A DNA stretch of 64,000 nt from Mermis nigrescens (lineage: Eukaryota > Nematoda > Enoplea > Mermithida > Mermithidae), in the NCBI GenBank assembly GCA_036768485.1, contig JAVLUZ010000645.1, positions 248,001 through 312,000 of the forward strand, read 5' to 3'. A model generated the notes under the pieces. It searched no databases. It worked only from the letters and a program-made list of their open reading frames with translations, and was not told the origin of the DNA. The position numbers and the translations under genes were made by a program. Position 1 is the first letter of the stretch; every line of letters begins with the position of its first letter. Below are positions 25,101 to 32,293 of the stretch, one piece after another.

Positions 25101-26721
25101 GCAGCTTGTGGGCAGATGCAAATCGATTGATATTTAGGCCCCTCTTTTGATACCCCTCACAGTCATAAATATACCAGGTTCGTCATATACCCATCATTGT
25201 CTACAAATTTCAGATGAATCTGACCACTGGTTCGCGAACTAATAAAAATTAATCAATAATCATAATTTCCTAAGAAGCCCCACCACTCCATTTACTATGA
25301 CTGTTGTTCTTGTGCCACTTCCCCTCCCTAATGGTAGGCCTGGGCGCCCTTAAGACGACCTCCCCAGGATCGCTAAGGCTTATAGGAACCATTCTCAGGG
25401 AGTGCTCCCATCCCTTACACTCAAAATTCATTCGTGGAAAAAAATCAATAATCATAAATCAATAACCCTCAGGGACTCCTTAGGCTTAGGTGGCAGGTCC
25501 AGACACGCCCATCTATCCTTCATCACTGCCTATGCTACAGCATTGCACCCTGGCCCCATCCCAGGGAGCAAGTTTGGACCTGCACGCCTATACTTCAACA
25601 CGGGCTATGTTATAACATTAGATCCAGGGACCAGTGTTTTTTTGGAGGTCCGTTTGTACATGCACAAAGATGGTCCATAAAAGTCTTTGTACATTTCGTT
25701 CACACAAATTTTTGGGTACTATAATATGGTACAGTAGCGATTTTAGTGTGGCAAAAACAGAGTTGTTCGACCTTTGGTTACGTATTTTAGCAATTTCTAG
25801 GTTTCTGAGGGCAAAAATCAGTAATAATTGTCTCAAAAAATTTGGCATTTTTCCTTTCAAAATGCAATTTCTGAAATTATAAAGATATATAGAACACACA
25901 ATTGCTCATTTCGGCGCGGAGCGCCGAAAATTTTGCGAATTTCGAGCCTTTTTTGCAGTTTTTGTCTTCCAAAAAATCTTTGTACATGTACAAAGACGGT
26001 TCCCAAAAGTCTTTAATACATCGCGAAAAATCTTTGCCGAATACAAAAAAACGTGCCAGGGACACCCACATAACTACTAACCCATTCAAATAGTCTGCAA
26101 TACTCAAATGCATGAAAGAACTAGTTTGATAATTTGCAATTAAAAAATGTAGCTGGTCTAATTAGGTTAAAAATAAGCGCGTGCAAGGCGGGATTTTAAA
26201 TCACCTTGCCATCTATGTAATCAGATAAAACAGTTTGAGAATCTAATTTTGGGGCGTTCTGCAAGAATCTTCTGAATTCTGTTCAGATCCATCAGACCTC
26301 CATGCCTTTGTGTTACCTGACCCATCTAGTGATTAAGCCCAGAAGAGCAAAACTGTTATCTCATTCAACACTTTAAAAATTAAATCGAATCTTCGATTTC
26401 TATTCATTTTTGGCTTTACTTTTTTTATGCAGATGTTCTTCCGTTTCTTCTCTACTGGGAAGTCAAGGTATACACATGCTAATTTGTATGTAACTTAACT
26501 ACTAAGCTAAAATGCACGAAAAATCAGAAAACCCTTACATTGCAAAATGTTTTTGACTGATCATCGATATCAATTACTGCAATATAATCGGGCGAGGTCA
26601 AATTAGCATTCACGCAAATGACATACATGATCTTTTCCCTTGGCCCATTAGTAAAAGCTTCGATCGGCGATTTAAAGTTCAAAAGGTCATCTGCATTTGG
26701 CGATCGGCAACACTCGGCCAT
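4055..26721 (-). CDS. SELENBP1: Selenium-binding protein 1 / methanethiol oxidase (whole gene, ten exons)
   Basis: Ten coding exons on the minus strand join in frame with GT-AG introns: 26721-26539, 14725-14537, 14483-14375, 8346-8179, 7139-6955, 6887-6812, 5530-5409, 5344-5279, 4883-4744, 4177-4055. They give 1361 nt, about 453 residues; the human protein has 472. Family hallmarks read in order: [11 protein letters not shown] near the start, [86 protein letters not shown] and [17 protein letters not shown]. Members of this family are cytosolic copper-dependent oxidases that convert methanethiol to hydrogen peroxide, formaldehyde and hydrogen sulfide; that activity is family knowledge, not shown here. 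The start is an ATG at 26721 with the expected N-terminal spacing. A last exon for roughly 12-14 residues should lie below 4055 but was not found. Introns 1 and 3 are inflated by nested transposons. Confidence 0.93.
4744..4883 (-). CDS. SELENBP1: SELENBP1 exon 9
   Basis: 140 nt between a TTTGCAG acceptor and a GTAATC donor. It encodes [20 protein letters not shown] and [14 protein letters not shown], among the most conserved stretches of the family. Confidence 0.95.
5150..5213. repeat. AAT-type microsatellite
   Basis: Imperfect run of AATAAT, AAATAAT and GATAATA units inside SELENBP1 intron 8. Confidence 0.7.
5279..5344 (-). CDS. SELENBP1: SELENBP1 exon 8
   Basis: Twenty-two codons, phase 0, between a AATTTAG acceptor and a GTAAAT donor. 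It encodes [16 protein letters not shown], matching FLGGSIVKGGPVQVLED. Confidence 0.92.
5409..5530 (-). CDS. SELENBP1: SELENBP1 exon 7
   Basis: 122 nt between a TTTTTTAG acceptor and a GTACGT donor. It encodes [20 protein letters not shown] followed by [11 protein letters not shown], matching [21 protein letters not shown] of the family. Confidence 0.94.
6812..6887 (-). CDS. SELENBP1: SELENBP1 exon 6
   Basis: A 76-nt mini-exon between a CTTATAG acceptor and a GTAATA donor. It encodes [20 protein letters not shown], equivalent to the EKVIQVPPKKVKGW segment. Confidence 0.9.
6955..7139 (-). CDS. SELENBP1: SELENBP1 exon 5
   Basis: 185 nt between a TTCGTAG acceptor and a GTAGGC donor. It encodes [15 protein letters not shown], the [17 protein letters not shown] block and [11 protein letters not shown], matching the YGSHLYVWDW and IPLEIRFLHNPDA region. 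Confidence 0.94.
7232..7972. mobile_element. Inverted-repeat element in SELENBP1 intron 4
   Basis: The left end reads CAGGGTGTCCCACCTAACTA. The right end, read on the other strand, is AGAGTGTCCACCTAATTGTC, so the termini form an imperfect inverted repeat of about 22 bp over 741 bp. No transposase and no clear target duplication. Confidence 0.55.
8179..8346 (-). CDS. SELENBP1: SELENBP1 exon 4
   Basis: 168 nt between a TTTTCAG acceptor and a GTAAGA donor, phase 1 in and out. It contains [20 protein letters not shown], nearly identical to vertebrate SELENBP1, and the start of the next propeller blade. Confidence 0.95.
10214..10603. mobile_element. hAT-like element, TTTGTACA family D
   Basis: Internal TTTGTACATGCACAAAG motifs and a right end of AAAAAAAAACACTG identify the family also found at 23055, 25632, 40918 and 56986. 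It is flanked by TTTAGGGC and TTTAGGAC, a 7/8 match to a target duplication. Confidence 0.75.
11157..11689. mobile_element. hAT-like element with TAGGGCTCCCA termini
   Basis: 533 bp bounded by TAGGGCTCCCATATGTCC and the complementary TATGTGGGAGCCCTA, flanked by exact 8-bp CTCATGTG at 11149-11156 and 11690-11697. No coding capacity. Confidence 0.85.
11738..13706. mobile_element. hAT-like element with CCCCGA repeat arms
   Basis: Termini CAGTGATCGTACGGGG and complement CCCCGTACGATCACTG with exact 8-bp duplication GTACAGGT at 11730-11737 and 13707-13714. The subterminal arms are tandem CCCCGA/TCGGGG units. It differs from its host element mainly by CGTACGGGG instead of CGGACCGAGG, so the two are sister families. 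It carries several GGCGC mini-hairpins and the nested insertion 12569-12827. Confidence 0.85.
12569..12827 (+). mobile_element. hAT-like element, GGGCG-CCCC family B
   Basis: 259 bp beginning CATACGTGGGCAGC and ending CACGCCCATGTGTG, flanked by exact 8-bp GTTGCGAC. The body carries the family signature ATTGGCATCAAAAAATTGCG and G-rich/C-rich ends. Other copies lie near 27917, 29533, 39512, 39697, 42086, 47339 and 58664. Confidence 0.85.
14375..14483 (-). CDS. SELENBP1: SELENBP1 exon 3
   Basis: Thirty-six codons plus one base between a TTTCAG acceptor and a GTAAAT donor. It encodes [19 protein letters not shown] and [13 protein letters not shown], aligning with the AFLHTSHCL and GDVKGNGKG region of the family. 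Confidence 0.92.
14537..14725 (-). CDS. SELENBP1: SELENBP1 exon 2
   Basis: Sixty-three codons between a TTTTAAG acceptor and a GTAATC donor, phase 0 at both ends. It carries VVHRVFMP and the conserved [12 protein letters not shown] block with metal-ligand-type histidines and cysteines. It is separated from exon 3 by only 53 bp. Confidence 0.93.
15378..15976 (+). repeat. Left terminal inverted repeat of the Maverick
   Basis: About 600 bp. It matches the reverse complement of 25070-26078 (without the hAT insertion) through AGTAGTTATG, AATGTTATAACATAGCC, CAATGCTGTAGCATAGGC and, at the inner end, AAAAAGCAGTGTAAA. Confidence 0.85.
15541..15618 (+). repeat. G-rich 20-bp tandem repeat in the left TIR
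   Basis: Four near-identical units of GAGGGAAAGGGGGTGAGGGG. The corresponding part of the right inverted repeat lacks the array, so it expanded after insertion or was lost on the other side. Runs of four to five G give quadruplex potential. Confidence 0.8.
16015..16767 (-). pseudogene. Maverick-type DNA polymerase B, N-terminal fragment
   Basis: Two minus-strand stretches (16767-16447 and about 16440-16015) belong to one decayed frame with an internal stop. The second has [34 protein letters not shown] and HFDLITIMP, the pattern I associate with the N-terminal region of Polinton polymerases. Nothing of the exonuclease or palm motifs is left: the fragment ends 40 bp from the inverted repeat, so the rest of the gene, normally over 1000 codons, was deleted. 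The assignment is by recognition of short motifs only. Confidence 0.5.
16978..18774. mobile_element. Inverted-repeat element with GGGTTAA-rich arms
   Basis: About 1.8 kb inserted in the Maverick. The left end GGGCCCGGTTTCCGAATGAA and right end complement match, and both arms (to ~17270 and from ~18598) are arrays of GGGGTTAA/TTAACCCC in both orientations. No convincing target duplication and no transposase. A second element occupies its interior. Confidence 0.7.
17818..18365 (-). mobile_element. hAT-like element, CAGTGGCGGATC family, diverged copy
   Basis: The right end, read on the minus strand, is CAGTCGCGGATCTAGGATTT, clearly related to 2323 and 8379. The left end CAGGGGTGGATT is a weaker match. 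It contains GCGCTTCGCGC motifs. No clear 8-bp duplication. Confidence 0.5.
18805..19395 (+). pseudogene. Small Maverick open frame split by a transposon
   Basis: A short frame starts at the ATG at 18805, is interrupted at 18876 by the element 18877-19284, and resumes in the same frame after the duplicated 8-mer to a stop at 19393-19395. Removing the insertion and one duplicate leaves about 57 codons, cysteine-containing (MCPRCCEF) with an acidic-basic tail ([13 protein letters not shown]). Function not recognised. Its continuity across the insertion suggests it was intact until that event. Confidence 0.5.
18877..19284 (-). mobile_element. hAT-like element, family A, reverse copy
   Basis: 408 bp flanked by exact 8-bp GCCCCAGG (18869-18876 and 19285-19292). 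In reverse orientation it matches 286-702 nearly throughout, except that the GGCGCGAAGCGCC hairpin seen in that copy is missing here. Confidence 0.85.
19814..20919 (+). pseudogene. Maverick integrase with C-terminal chromodomain, broken
   Basis: From the ATG at 19814 the N-terminal region ([20 protein letters not shown]) is open for 63 codons, then a decayed DDE core follows across frames: [26 protein letters not shown] and [14 protein letters not shown] carry the three acidic positions. A linker and, from 20671, a chromodomain ([18 protein letters not shown]) close the protein. Retrovirus-type integrases with chromodomains are standard in Mavericks. Several stops and shifts make it inactive. 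Confidence 0.85.
20940..21212 (+). pseudogene. Unidentified Maverick frame downstream of integrase
   Basis: One frame reads about 90 codons to a stop at 21210 with a single internal TAG. Its sequence is protein-like ([33 protein letters not shown]) but matches no family I know. It could be a conserved small Maverick protein or the far end of the integrase transcript. Confidence 0.4.
21225..21540 (+). repeat. Tandem array of GTAAAGTTTGGAAAATTTTTT units
   Basis: About fifteen degenerate ~21-bp units built on GTAAAGTTTGGAAAATTTTT, lying between two Maverick genes. Interrupted near 21345-21375 by non-repeat sequence. Confidence 0.85.
21543..22058 (-). pseudogene. TATA-binding-protein-like gene of the Maverick
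   Basis: A single minus-strand frame of 171 codons from the ATG at 22058, with two in-frame stops (codons 43 and 59). It has the two-repeat architecture of the TBP saddle. Repeat 1 shows [19 protein letters not shown] and FKSGKIV.VGPK, aligning with LDLKTI, AEYNPKRFAAVIM and FSSGKMVCTGAK of animal TBP. Repeat 2 shows [26 protein letters not shown] and [18 protein letters not shown], aligning with YEPELFPGLIYRM and IFVSGKVVLTGAK. TBP binds TATA boxes and nucleates transcription; an element-encoded version could direct transcription of the element's own promoters. It is divergent from the ATPase gene 43 bp away. Both stops lie in repeat 1, so it is now a pseudogene. Confidence 0.8.
22059..22101. 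promoter_or_regulatory. Divergent TATA-rich promoter between TBP-like and ATPase genes
   Basis: Only 43 bp separate the two start codons. The spacer holds CTATAAATA (22062-22070) and GTATATAAATC (22074-22084) plus TTTATAAAC next to the ATPase start. Confidence 0.5.
22102..22691 (+). pseudogene. Maverick packaging ATPase (A32/FtsK-HerA type), frameshifted
   Basis: Frame one (22102-22458) starts [20 protein letters not shown], a Walker A region in which the glycine before lysine is serine, and has the hydrophobic strand LLILNDLM in place of the usual DD Walker B. A shift near 22380 moves to a second frame ending at 22691 with [43 protein letters not shown] and HGYLLIDL, all typical of the C-terminal half of Polinton and adintovirus ATPases. 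These enzymes drive genome packaging into capsids. Walker substitutions and the shift indicate loss of function. Confidence 0.85.
23055..23502. mobile_element. hAT-like element, family D
   Basis: Starts CAGTGTTTTTTTTGTACAAG; flanked by exact 8-bp GTGATAAT (23047-23054 and 23503-23510). 448 bp, no coding capacity. It contains a GGCGCATAGCGCC hairpin near 23357 and the TTTGTACATGTACAAAG palindromic motif twice. Confidence 0.9.
23511..25069. other. Maverick interior without recognisable genes
   Basis: AT-rich. The only longer frame (about 24783-25052, plus strand) has protein-like stretches such as [19 protein letters not shown] but no ATG start and no family I recognise. Capsid genes expected in a complete Maverick are not visible. 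Confidence 0.4.
25070..26078 (-). repeat. Right terminal inverted repeat of the Maverick, interrupted
   Basis: Reverse-complement partner of 15378-15976. A hAT element (25632-26055) has inserted about 15 bp from its outer end, leaving the terminal CATAACTACT at 26069-26078. Confidence 0.85.
25632..26055. mobile_element. hAT-like element, family D, inside the Maverick end
   Basis: Starts CAGTGTTTTTTTGGAGG; flanked by exact 8-bp CCAGGGAC (25624-25631 and 26056-26063). Very similar to 23055-23502, including the hairpin GGCGCGGAGCGCC near 25912. Confidence 0.9.
26539..26721 (-). CDS. SELENBP1: SELENBP1 exon 1 (start codon)
   Basis: Sixty-one codons from an ATG to a GTAAGG donor, phase 0. It encodes the N-terminal strand with [13 protein letters not shown] and [10 protein letters not shown], matching the family start. 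It has the cysteine pair AECC where vertebrate proteins have a KCGNC-type site. Confidence 0.9.
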
Positions 26722-27916
26722 TTTCTCAATAGTTTGCTCAAACGGAAAGAATAAGTCTCATAAAGAAATGCACACTGAAAAATTATTAATGGACATGAAA
26801 AACTTTGAACAGGTAAGTGGTAGATAAAACCCCTTTCTCTAAGGCATTATTTCAGTACATTGTGTGCAACAAAAACTTCTAAAATTTACGAATTAAGGGC
26901 ACTGAAAAGGTATAAATGATGCCAAACGATTTTGTCTTTATTTCTAAAAATAAATATGTTTAAATTCAATTCAACCTTTTGAATTAAAAATTTAGATACA
27001 AAATAAATTTATATATTTATACATAAAATAACATAATACAACTTATAATCTAGTGTTTTCTATGAAGCTTAAGATTTACAGCTTGTGATATGAAAAGGTA
27101 TGATTTTATATTATGATAATAACGATTTCCTGCATTAATCACATCAGGCACTAAAACAAGCCGATTACTGCAATGCAACTTGTGCGCGTGATAAATATGA
27201 TTGATAAGAAACAATGATCGTCAAAATGAGAAAAGTAAACAAATGATGGCACAGTAGATTCGTTGAGTCAAACCAAATATTTCCACTTTATGTGACCTTG
27301 AATTTATTTGCTTAAACCACGGCCCAAATTGATAGCTGCGTTATAACTAAAAACGTCACCTTAATAGCTAAGAATATATTTATACTGGGTAGGTAGGTAG
27401 GTACTCTTGAAGCCCATTCAAAAATAGCGTTACAATTAAGCATAAACGCCAGTATAAAGCAGGTCCATCAGTATAAGCTATCAGCTAGCAGAGAAGTCGC
27501 GTTATATGTTCTCAGCGTATGAGAAGCAGGTGGTTGAGCAATTGGGCAAGCTAAGTAAAAGGGAGTGCAAAAAGTTATTGGCGAAATGAAGAGTCGAATG
27601 ATTTCTCACACAAAGTAGTTTTTCGTTGGACATTTTCGAACCAGCAAAAATCTACAATTACGGTGGACGCTCTCTTTAGACATTGTGCAGAGATATTCCG
27701 ATTCTATTTTCAAGAGTCTAATACGGACCTTAATTAACCAAGAGATTAGCAGAAAAAATTTGTATAAGACTTCTCTGCCCACAGATGAGTAGGCAGTAGG
27801 TCTATCCATAACACATTAACGGATTGGTTTCAATTAGCAGGATGGTGGTAAAAAATTTAAGGATGGAGAATTAGGAGCAGTTAGAAGTCAATTATCGGTA
27901 GGTATTTTATATGCCT
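26722..27916. other. Upstream region of SELENBP1
   Basis: Likely holds the SELENBP1 promoter and 5' leader on the minus strand. AT-rich, with a short GGTAGGTAGGTAGG run near 27388. No core promoter element can be assigned by eye. Confidence 0.4.
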
Positions 27917-28177
27917 CATGCCTGGGCGTGAGGGGTTTTGGGGTATGCATCCCCAGAAATCAAAATACTCCCCCAGAAACCAAAATAACCCCTCAGAATT
28001 CAATTTTTAAATTTTTTTTGGTTTTTTTCGCAATTTTTTGATGCCAATGAATTATGCTCGATAAGAAACGTTGAAAAATGGTGTTTATTCGCCATACAAC
28101 CATTTTTAGGGCCATTTTATGACCTTTGAAAGAATTTTGCACCCCCTTCCCTAGAGCTTTGTTGCCGCCCACCTATG
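27917..28177 (-). mobile_element. hAT-like element, family B
   Basis: Bounded by CATGCCTGGGCG and CGCCCACCTATG with the family body (AATTTTTTGATGCCAATG in this orientation). No clear duplication, so possibly an older copy. Confidence 0.7.
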
Positions 28178-28366
28178 AATACGACCAATCCATTTTGAGT
28201 TCGAAACAGCAGCACTTGATGACCGCAGTTCAGCACATTTATACAAGATGTAAGATAAGAAACTGGTTTAAAAAAGGCATTGGTTTTAAGGCATGCCATT
28301 GAAGTAATCTGATACATTTATCATACATATTTACATAAACACTAAGAACTATGGTATTCATATATG

Positions 28367-28572
28367 CAGGCACGTAGCTGTGGGGAGAATAGGGATTTTT
28401 TCAGAATTCAGAGAAAAAACCAAAAAAATTCAGAAAAAAAACCAAAAAAATTCAGAAGAAAACCGGAAAAATATGACTTTTTACACGTTATTTTGTCCCA
28501 TTTTTGGCTAAGACCCCCAAAATTTGTGTTGGTTCCCCCCCCCCCGAATTAGGAGGGCCAGCTACGTGCCTG
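28367..28572. mobile_element. hAT-like MITE with CAGGCACGTAGCTG termini
   Basis: 206 bp with perfect 14-bp inverted ends CAGGCACGTAGCTG and exact 8-bp duplication CATATATG on both sides. Related to 60636-60797. Confidence 0.92.
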
Positions 28573-28580
28573 CATATATG

Positions 28581-29133
28581 AGGAATCGAATTTTTTTAGT
28601 TTGTTAATAATAAAAACAAGCAGACTCTATTTTGATGTCAGGACTAGTTTTTGGATGCATACCACTATAATAAATTCTTCCTGCATCCAAATTTTTTCTT
28701 TTGTGTGATCATCAAAGTGTTTTTTTGCAAAGACAGGCGCACAATTTATTCTGCACAGCAATCTATACGTATTTTTTTTAAATTTGCAAAATGGAAGTAT
28801 TCTAAAATTCGCCCCCCCATTTTTCCATTTTCCGGCTTTTATACATTTTTTCCATTTTCCATCTCCGGCTTTTACCTTTTTTCCCCTTTTTCCATTTCCA
28901 TTTCCACATTTTCCCTTGCCTCCGCGAACCGATTTCGAATTTTTTTCCCATTTCTCGAAATTTTGGTTCACAAAAACCCCTAGATGAGGAAAAAACGGTG
29001 CCTCCCAGAACAAAATCCTAAATACGGGACTAGGCCTGATCCTGTAAATCGATTTTGATTGAATTTTTAGACATAAGCTGAGTTTTATATAAAATAGAGT
29101 TTCAGACTGCTTAGGTCGATTGAGCTCCCGCTT
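28581..29133. other. Pyrimidine-rich low-complexity stretch
   Basis: From about 28800 to 28930 the sequence is mostly CCATTTTTCC, CCGGCTTTTA and TTTTCCCC units. The lysine- or phenylalanine-rich open frames in it are compositional. Confidence 0.5.
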
Positions 29134-29141
29134 CTGACGAC

Positions 29142-29527
29142 CATAGGCGTAGCCAGGATTTTCGCCAGGGGGATTCCGAAAAAATTTTTCGTCTAAAAAA
29201 CGCGTAAAAACGCGCGGGGCCGTTGAATAACGTGTTTTTTGGGCTTTTCACATCATACTGCACGATTTGAGCCATTGAAAAATTAAATTTTCTCAAAAAA
29301 TTTTTCATGTTTTTGACGGAAAAAATGCTTCTTATGCCCGCGAAGCGCTAATTTTTTGATTTTCCGCCAATAAAACGGTAGAAACTGCCAAATAATAGAA
29401 TAAACCGGCGCGAAGCACCAAATTTTTCGATTTTTCATCGCAAAACAACATCACGCAACCATATTGTTCACTTTTTGAAAATGTAAAAATTTTCCCCAGG
29501 GGGAATCCCCCACTGGCTACGCCAGTG
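29142..29527. mobile_element. hAT-like element with GGCGTAGCCA termini
   Basis: Left end CATAGGCGTAGCCAGGATTT, right end complement CACTGGCGTAGCCAGTGGG; flanked by CTGACGAC and CTGACCAC (7/8). Contains two GCGCGAAGC-type motifs near 29338 and 29407. Confidence 0.8.
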
Positions 29528-29532
29528 CTGAC

Positions 29533-29798
29533 CACACCTGGGCGTGGGGGTTTGGGGGGTATGCAACCCCCAGAAACCAAAATACCCCCCAGAAATCAAA
29601 ATACCCCCCAGAATTCTATTTTTGAAAATTTTTTTCGTTTTTTTCGCAATTTTTTGATGCCAATGGATAGTGCTTGATGAGAAACGTCGAAAAATGGTGT
29701 TTTTATCGCCATACCACCATTTTTAAGGCCATTTTTTGATCTTCAAAAAAATCTTGCACCCCCCCCAGAATTTTCTTGCTGCCCAGTGCCCACGTATG
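29533..29798 (-). mobile_element. hAT-like element, family B
   Basis: CACACCTGGGCGTGGG to GCCCACGTATG, flanked by GTGCTGAC and TAGCTGAC (6/8). It starts 6 bp after the previous element. Confidence 0.75.
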
Positions 29799-30088
29799 TA
29801 GCTGACGACAGAAAGCTGCGGTAATATTCTGCCTGGTGCACACCCACCGTTTGTGTGTACACATAGGGTTTCTACAGTACACGTGTTAGAGGATATAATT
29901 AAGCATATAATGGTACCTGCATTATTAGATTCTATTCGTTTACGAGTGCGACGTTTTTACTCGTGACATTTAAAACTGTTTTAAACGCATTCATCATCCC
30001 CTATCTCAATGATTCGAACGAACTTCTGTTATGTATAGCCAGTTTAATAGTCTGTTTCACATGACTTAGGTCATAAATTATAAAACTA

Positions 30089-30631
30089 TAGTCTGTTTAA
30101 TTTATCCGAGAGCTTTTTCAGTAAATGTTTCCGGAGGCTACAGTAACCCTTTTTTCTTATTTACTGTAGGTCGCAAGATCTCACTGTAGCTACGTAGCAA
30201 AGAAGAGTTTTCAATTACATTTTTTGCGGCATAATTAATTCTCGTCTTCCAGCAGATCAATCAACTTACAGATAAAATCACGCATTCAGCTTATCCTAAG
30301 TTGACATTTTAAACTAAATAGACTAAAATGCTAAGAAACGCCGCGAACTCCCGTATAGCTTAGTGGTAGAACGTCCGCTTGTCGTCGAAGCAACCCGGAT
30401 TCGATTCCAGCCGACAGCTTTTTATTTAGCGCACTTACTGTAGTATGTCCCGGCGCTGATTAAATGCCTAAATTAAATTTATATGGACGGATTAGTGCAT
30501 TTAAAATGGAAGAATTCCAGCCACTCGCCCTCACTGAGCTGATTTGTCTAATTACAGTAAATCGTCTTGTATCGCTTACTGTAGCCCTTAAAAAATTGAC
30601 TAAAAAGCTCTCGAATAAATGAAACAGACTA
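30089..30631 (+). mobile_element. TA-flanked inverted-repeat element carrying a tRNA-like segment, copy 2
   Basis: 543 bp, same family as 708-1247, flanked by TA (30087-30088 and 30632-30633). The related empty site at 43760-43770 has a single TA at this position, confirming both the boundaries and TA duplication. Confidence 0.88.
30350..30412 (+). other. tRNA-like segment inside the repeat
   Basis: A-box TAGCTTAGTGG, stem GCTT/AAGC around a loop with CGT in the anticodon position, and B-box GATTCGATTCC. Better preserved boxes than copy 1, but the acceptor stem is not closed. Confidence 0.5.
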
Positions 30632-30828
30632 TATCTCCGACAATAAGTTGACAGATTGTGATCATAGCATTGATCTGATATATGATTATTGAAGCCCTCA
30701 GCTTACTGTCATTGAAAATTCTTAGAATTTAATGCACGAAATTATGTGAAACAGACTATAAATGTCACGAGTAAAATCGTCGCATTCGAAAACGAATGAA
30801 GACTATTGTCGCAGGTACATCCGAAAAC

Positions 30829-31504
30829 GAAGTATATTCTGCCGCCTGCAGAAGGAAGTTGCACCTCCGATGTAAAAATTCATAACATGAACAGCATATT
30901 CCTAAGAGAAGCAACCACTAATCAAAAGGCGACATGCGCACACAAACGAACAAAATCTTGTGATGCAGGTACTAATATATGCTGTCATGCCTGGTAGCGG
31001 ACAATATATAATAATCGTAATACTGTAGAGATGGCTCTACACCCCATTTTCGTTGCGTTGGTTCAACGCGAAATTCCATTCGTTTTGTGCTATTTTGTAC
31101 ATACATGCCGATGACTGTTTGCCCCAGATGCTCAAATTTGTGCTTAATTTCCATTTGCATGTCATCGCTGACCACTCAGCATAGCGCTTTAGTGTGTCGC
31201 CCGGGACCACTTTCCCTCTTAAAATTATCATATCTTCATTTCCTTTCCCACACATATTTTCAATAAAAATCCGGGATAGGAAAATGGGCACTCGAGCTTA
31301 ATGCGACTTGAGTACGAATTGGTATGTGTGCTATCATATCATACGTGTGTTAAAACTCCATATGTGTGTGTCTCATATTCGTGTCTATTTTGTTTGTACA
31401 TTCTTTACCGTAAGCTTTGCCCATAGGCCTATTGTTATTCTCATAGATCCATTCCGCGTTTCTTTGTCCGCGTTTGATCCGCCTCTTTTCGTATCGTTTA
31501 AAAC
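30829..31504. other. Unassigned stretch before the gypsy LTR
   Basis: Overlapping minus-strand frames of 67-84 codons at 30972-31291 look somewhat protein-like but lack splice context and recognisable motifs. Confidence 0.3.
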
Positions 31505-32004
31505 TGTAACCAAAAAGAGGTCAGGAAATCTAGTAATTTAACACCTGCCCCTCTCAGACTACAATGTGGGGAATCGCTATGCTGTAGTACATACGACAAT
31601 CCCTAACGCAGAGTAATATATTAAATAATAATAATAGCATTAGGCCCAAAATAACAATACGCCAAATGAATACGTAAATAAATTGCGGTAAACACCGCCG
31701 CCCGACTCAGCTTCGCGTCCTAACTCTCGACTGACAAAAATCGGCCGAAAAAGGCAAAGAACGACGACAATACGCCAAAATATTTAAATAGAATTCAAGA
31801 TGACCAAAAACGACGCTTTTGGAAAAGCGTCCAGAATTATTAACCGGAAATGAGCATTAGGCAAGATAATTGCATGAGATACATAATAAATGAACAAATG
31901 TCTACAGACTGTACGTAATAAAGAAATTTGCATCAAAAAGCAAGGATTAGAAAGAAAATCAGTTAATCTTTGTGTTAATTTCTTTAATTCCTATTCTCGT
32001 TACA
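31505..32004 (-). repeat. 3' LTR
   Basis: 500 bp starting TGTAACCAAAAAGAGG and ending TTCTCGTTACA on the plus strand, with TGTAAC/GTTACA inverted ends. Matches 38847-39346 base for base as far as I can compare. Confidence 0.95.
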
Positions 32005-32044
32005 CTCCTTACGCCTCAAGAGAAGACCCCCAGTTCTACAAGAA

Positions 32045-32293
32045 CTAAGAACGCTCTGAAACGAATCGGCTGAAACGACAAGTGTCGCTAGCAGCAGCTT
32101 GCTGTCGATCCTGCCGATCCTCTCGTCCTGTGGCTCGACCTCCGTTTCTCGCTTCGCGTTCCAATCGTGGCACCAAACGACGATGCGTGTGGCGACGATC
32201 TTTTAAAACCGTGCGCATCGCTTCCGCCAGACTCTTGGCCGGACGACCCAACTCGGCCTGCGCTTTGGTCAGCAACCCTTTGCGTTGTCCTAT
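32045..32293 (-). other. In-frame 82-codon extension after the exonuclease stop
   Basis: Directly after the TAG that ends the exonuclease (32294-32296) the same frame stays open to 32045. The product is highly charged (RTVLKDRRHTHRRLVPRLER, GREDRQDRQQ) and as GC-rich as the exonuclease gene. It could be reached by stop readthrough, or the TAG could be a new mutation splitting one 461-codon gene. Confidence 0.5.

Larger units (their letters stand above)
15378..26078. mobile_element. Degenerate Maverick/Polinton element
   Basis: Both ends read AGTAGTTATG inward, followed by long inverted repeats, and are flanked by 6-bp AACCTA (15372-15377) and AACCCA (26079-26084). AG termini, 6-bp duplication and long inverted repeats are Polinton hallmarks. 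Remaining genes: DNA polymerase B N-terminal fragment, chromodomain integrase, TBP-like protein, packaging ATPase and a few unidentified small frames, all broken by stops, shifts or insertions. Capsid and protease genes were not found. Total 10.7 kb including later hAT insertions, against 15-20 kb for intact elements. It sits in intron 1 of SELENBP1. Confidence 0.9.
30048..30757. mobile_element. Short TAGTCTGTTTCACA inverted-repeat element with an insertion
   Basis: Ends TAGTCTGTTTCACATGA and its complement TGTGAAACAGACTA. Without the insertion 30089-30631 it would be about 165 bp and would match the uninterrupted copy at 43725-43887. Confidence 0.75.
29912..30828. repeat. Inverted-repeat pair interrupted by nested elements
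   Basis: Left arm 29912-29978 and right arm about 30763-30828 are complementary through ACTCGTGACATTT, GCGACG and ATTCGTTT. Without the elements between them they would form one foldback structure, so this is probably an older inverted-repeat element. Confidence 0.6.

Noticed and set aside
28627..29013. Lysine- or phenylalanine-rich open frames on both strands
   Set aside because: They are produced by the CCATTTTTCC-type low-complexity sequence; no start context, splice sites or domain.
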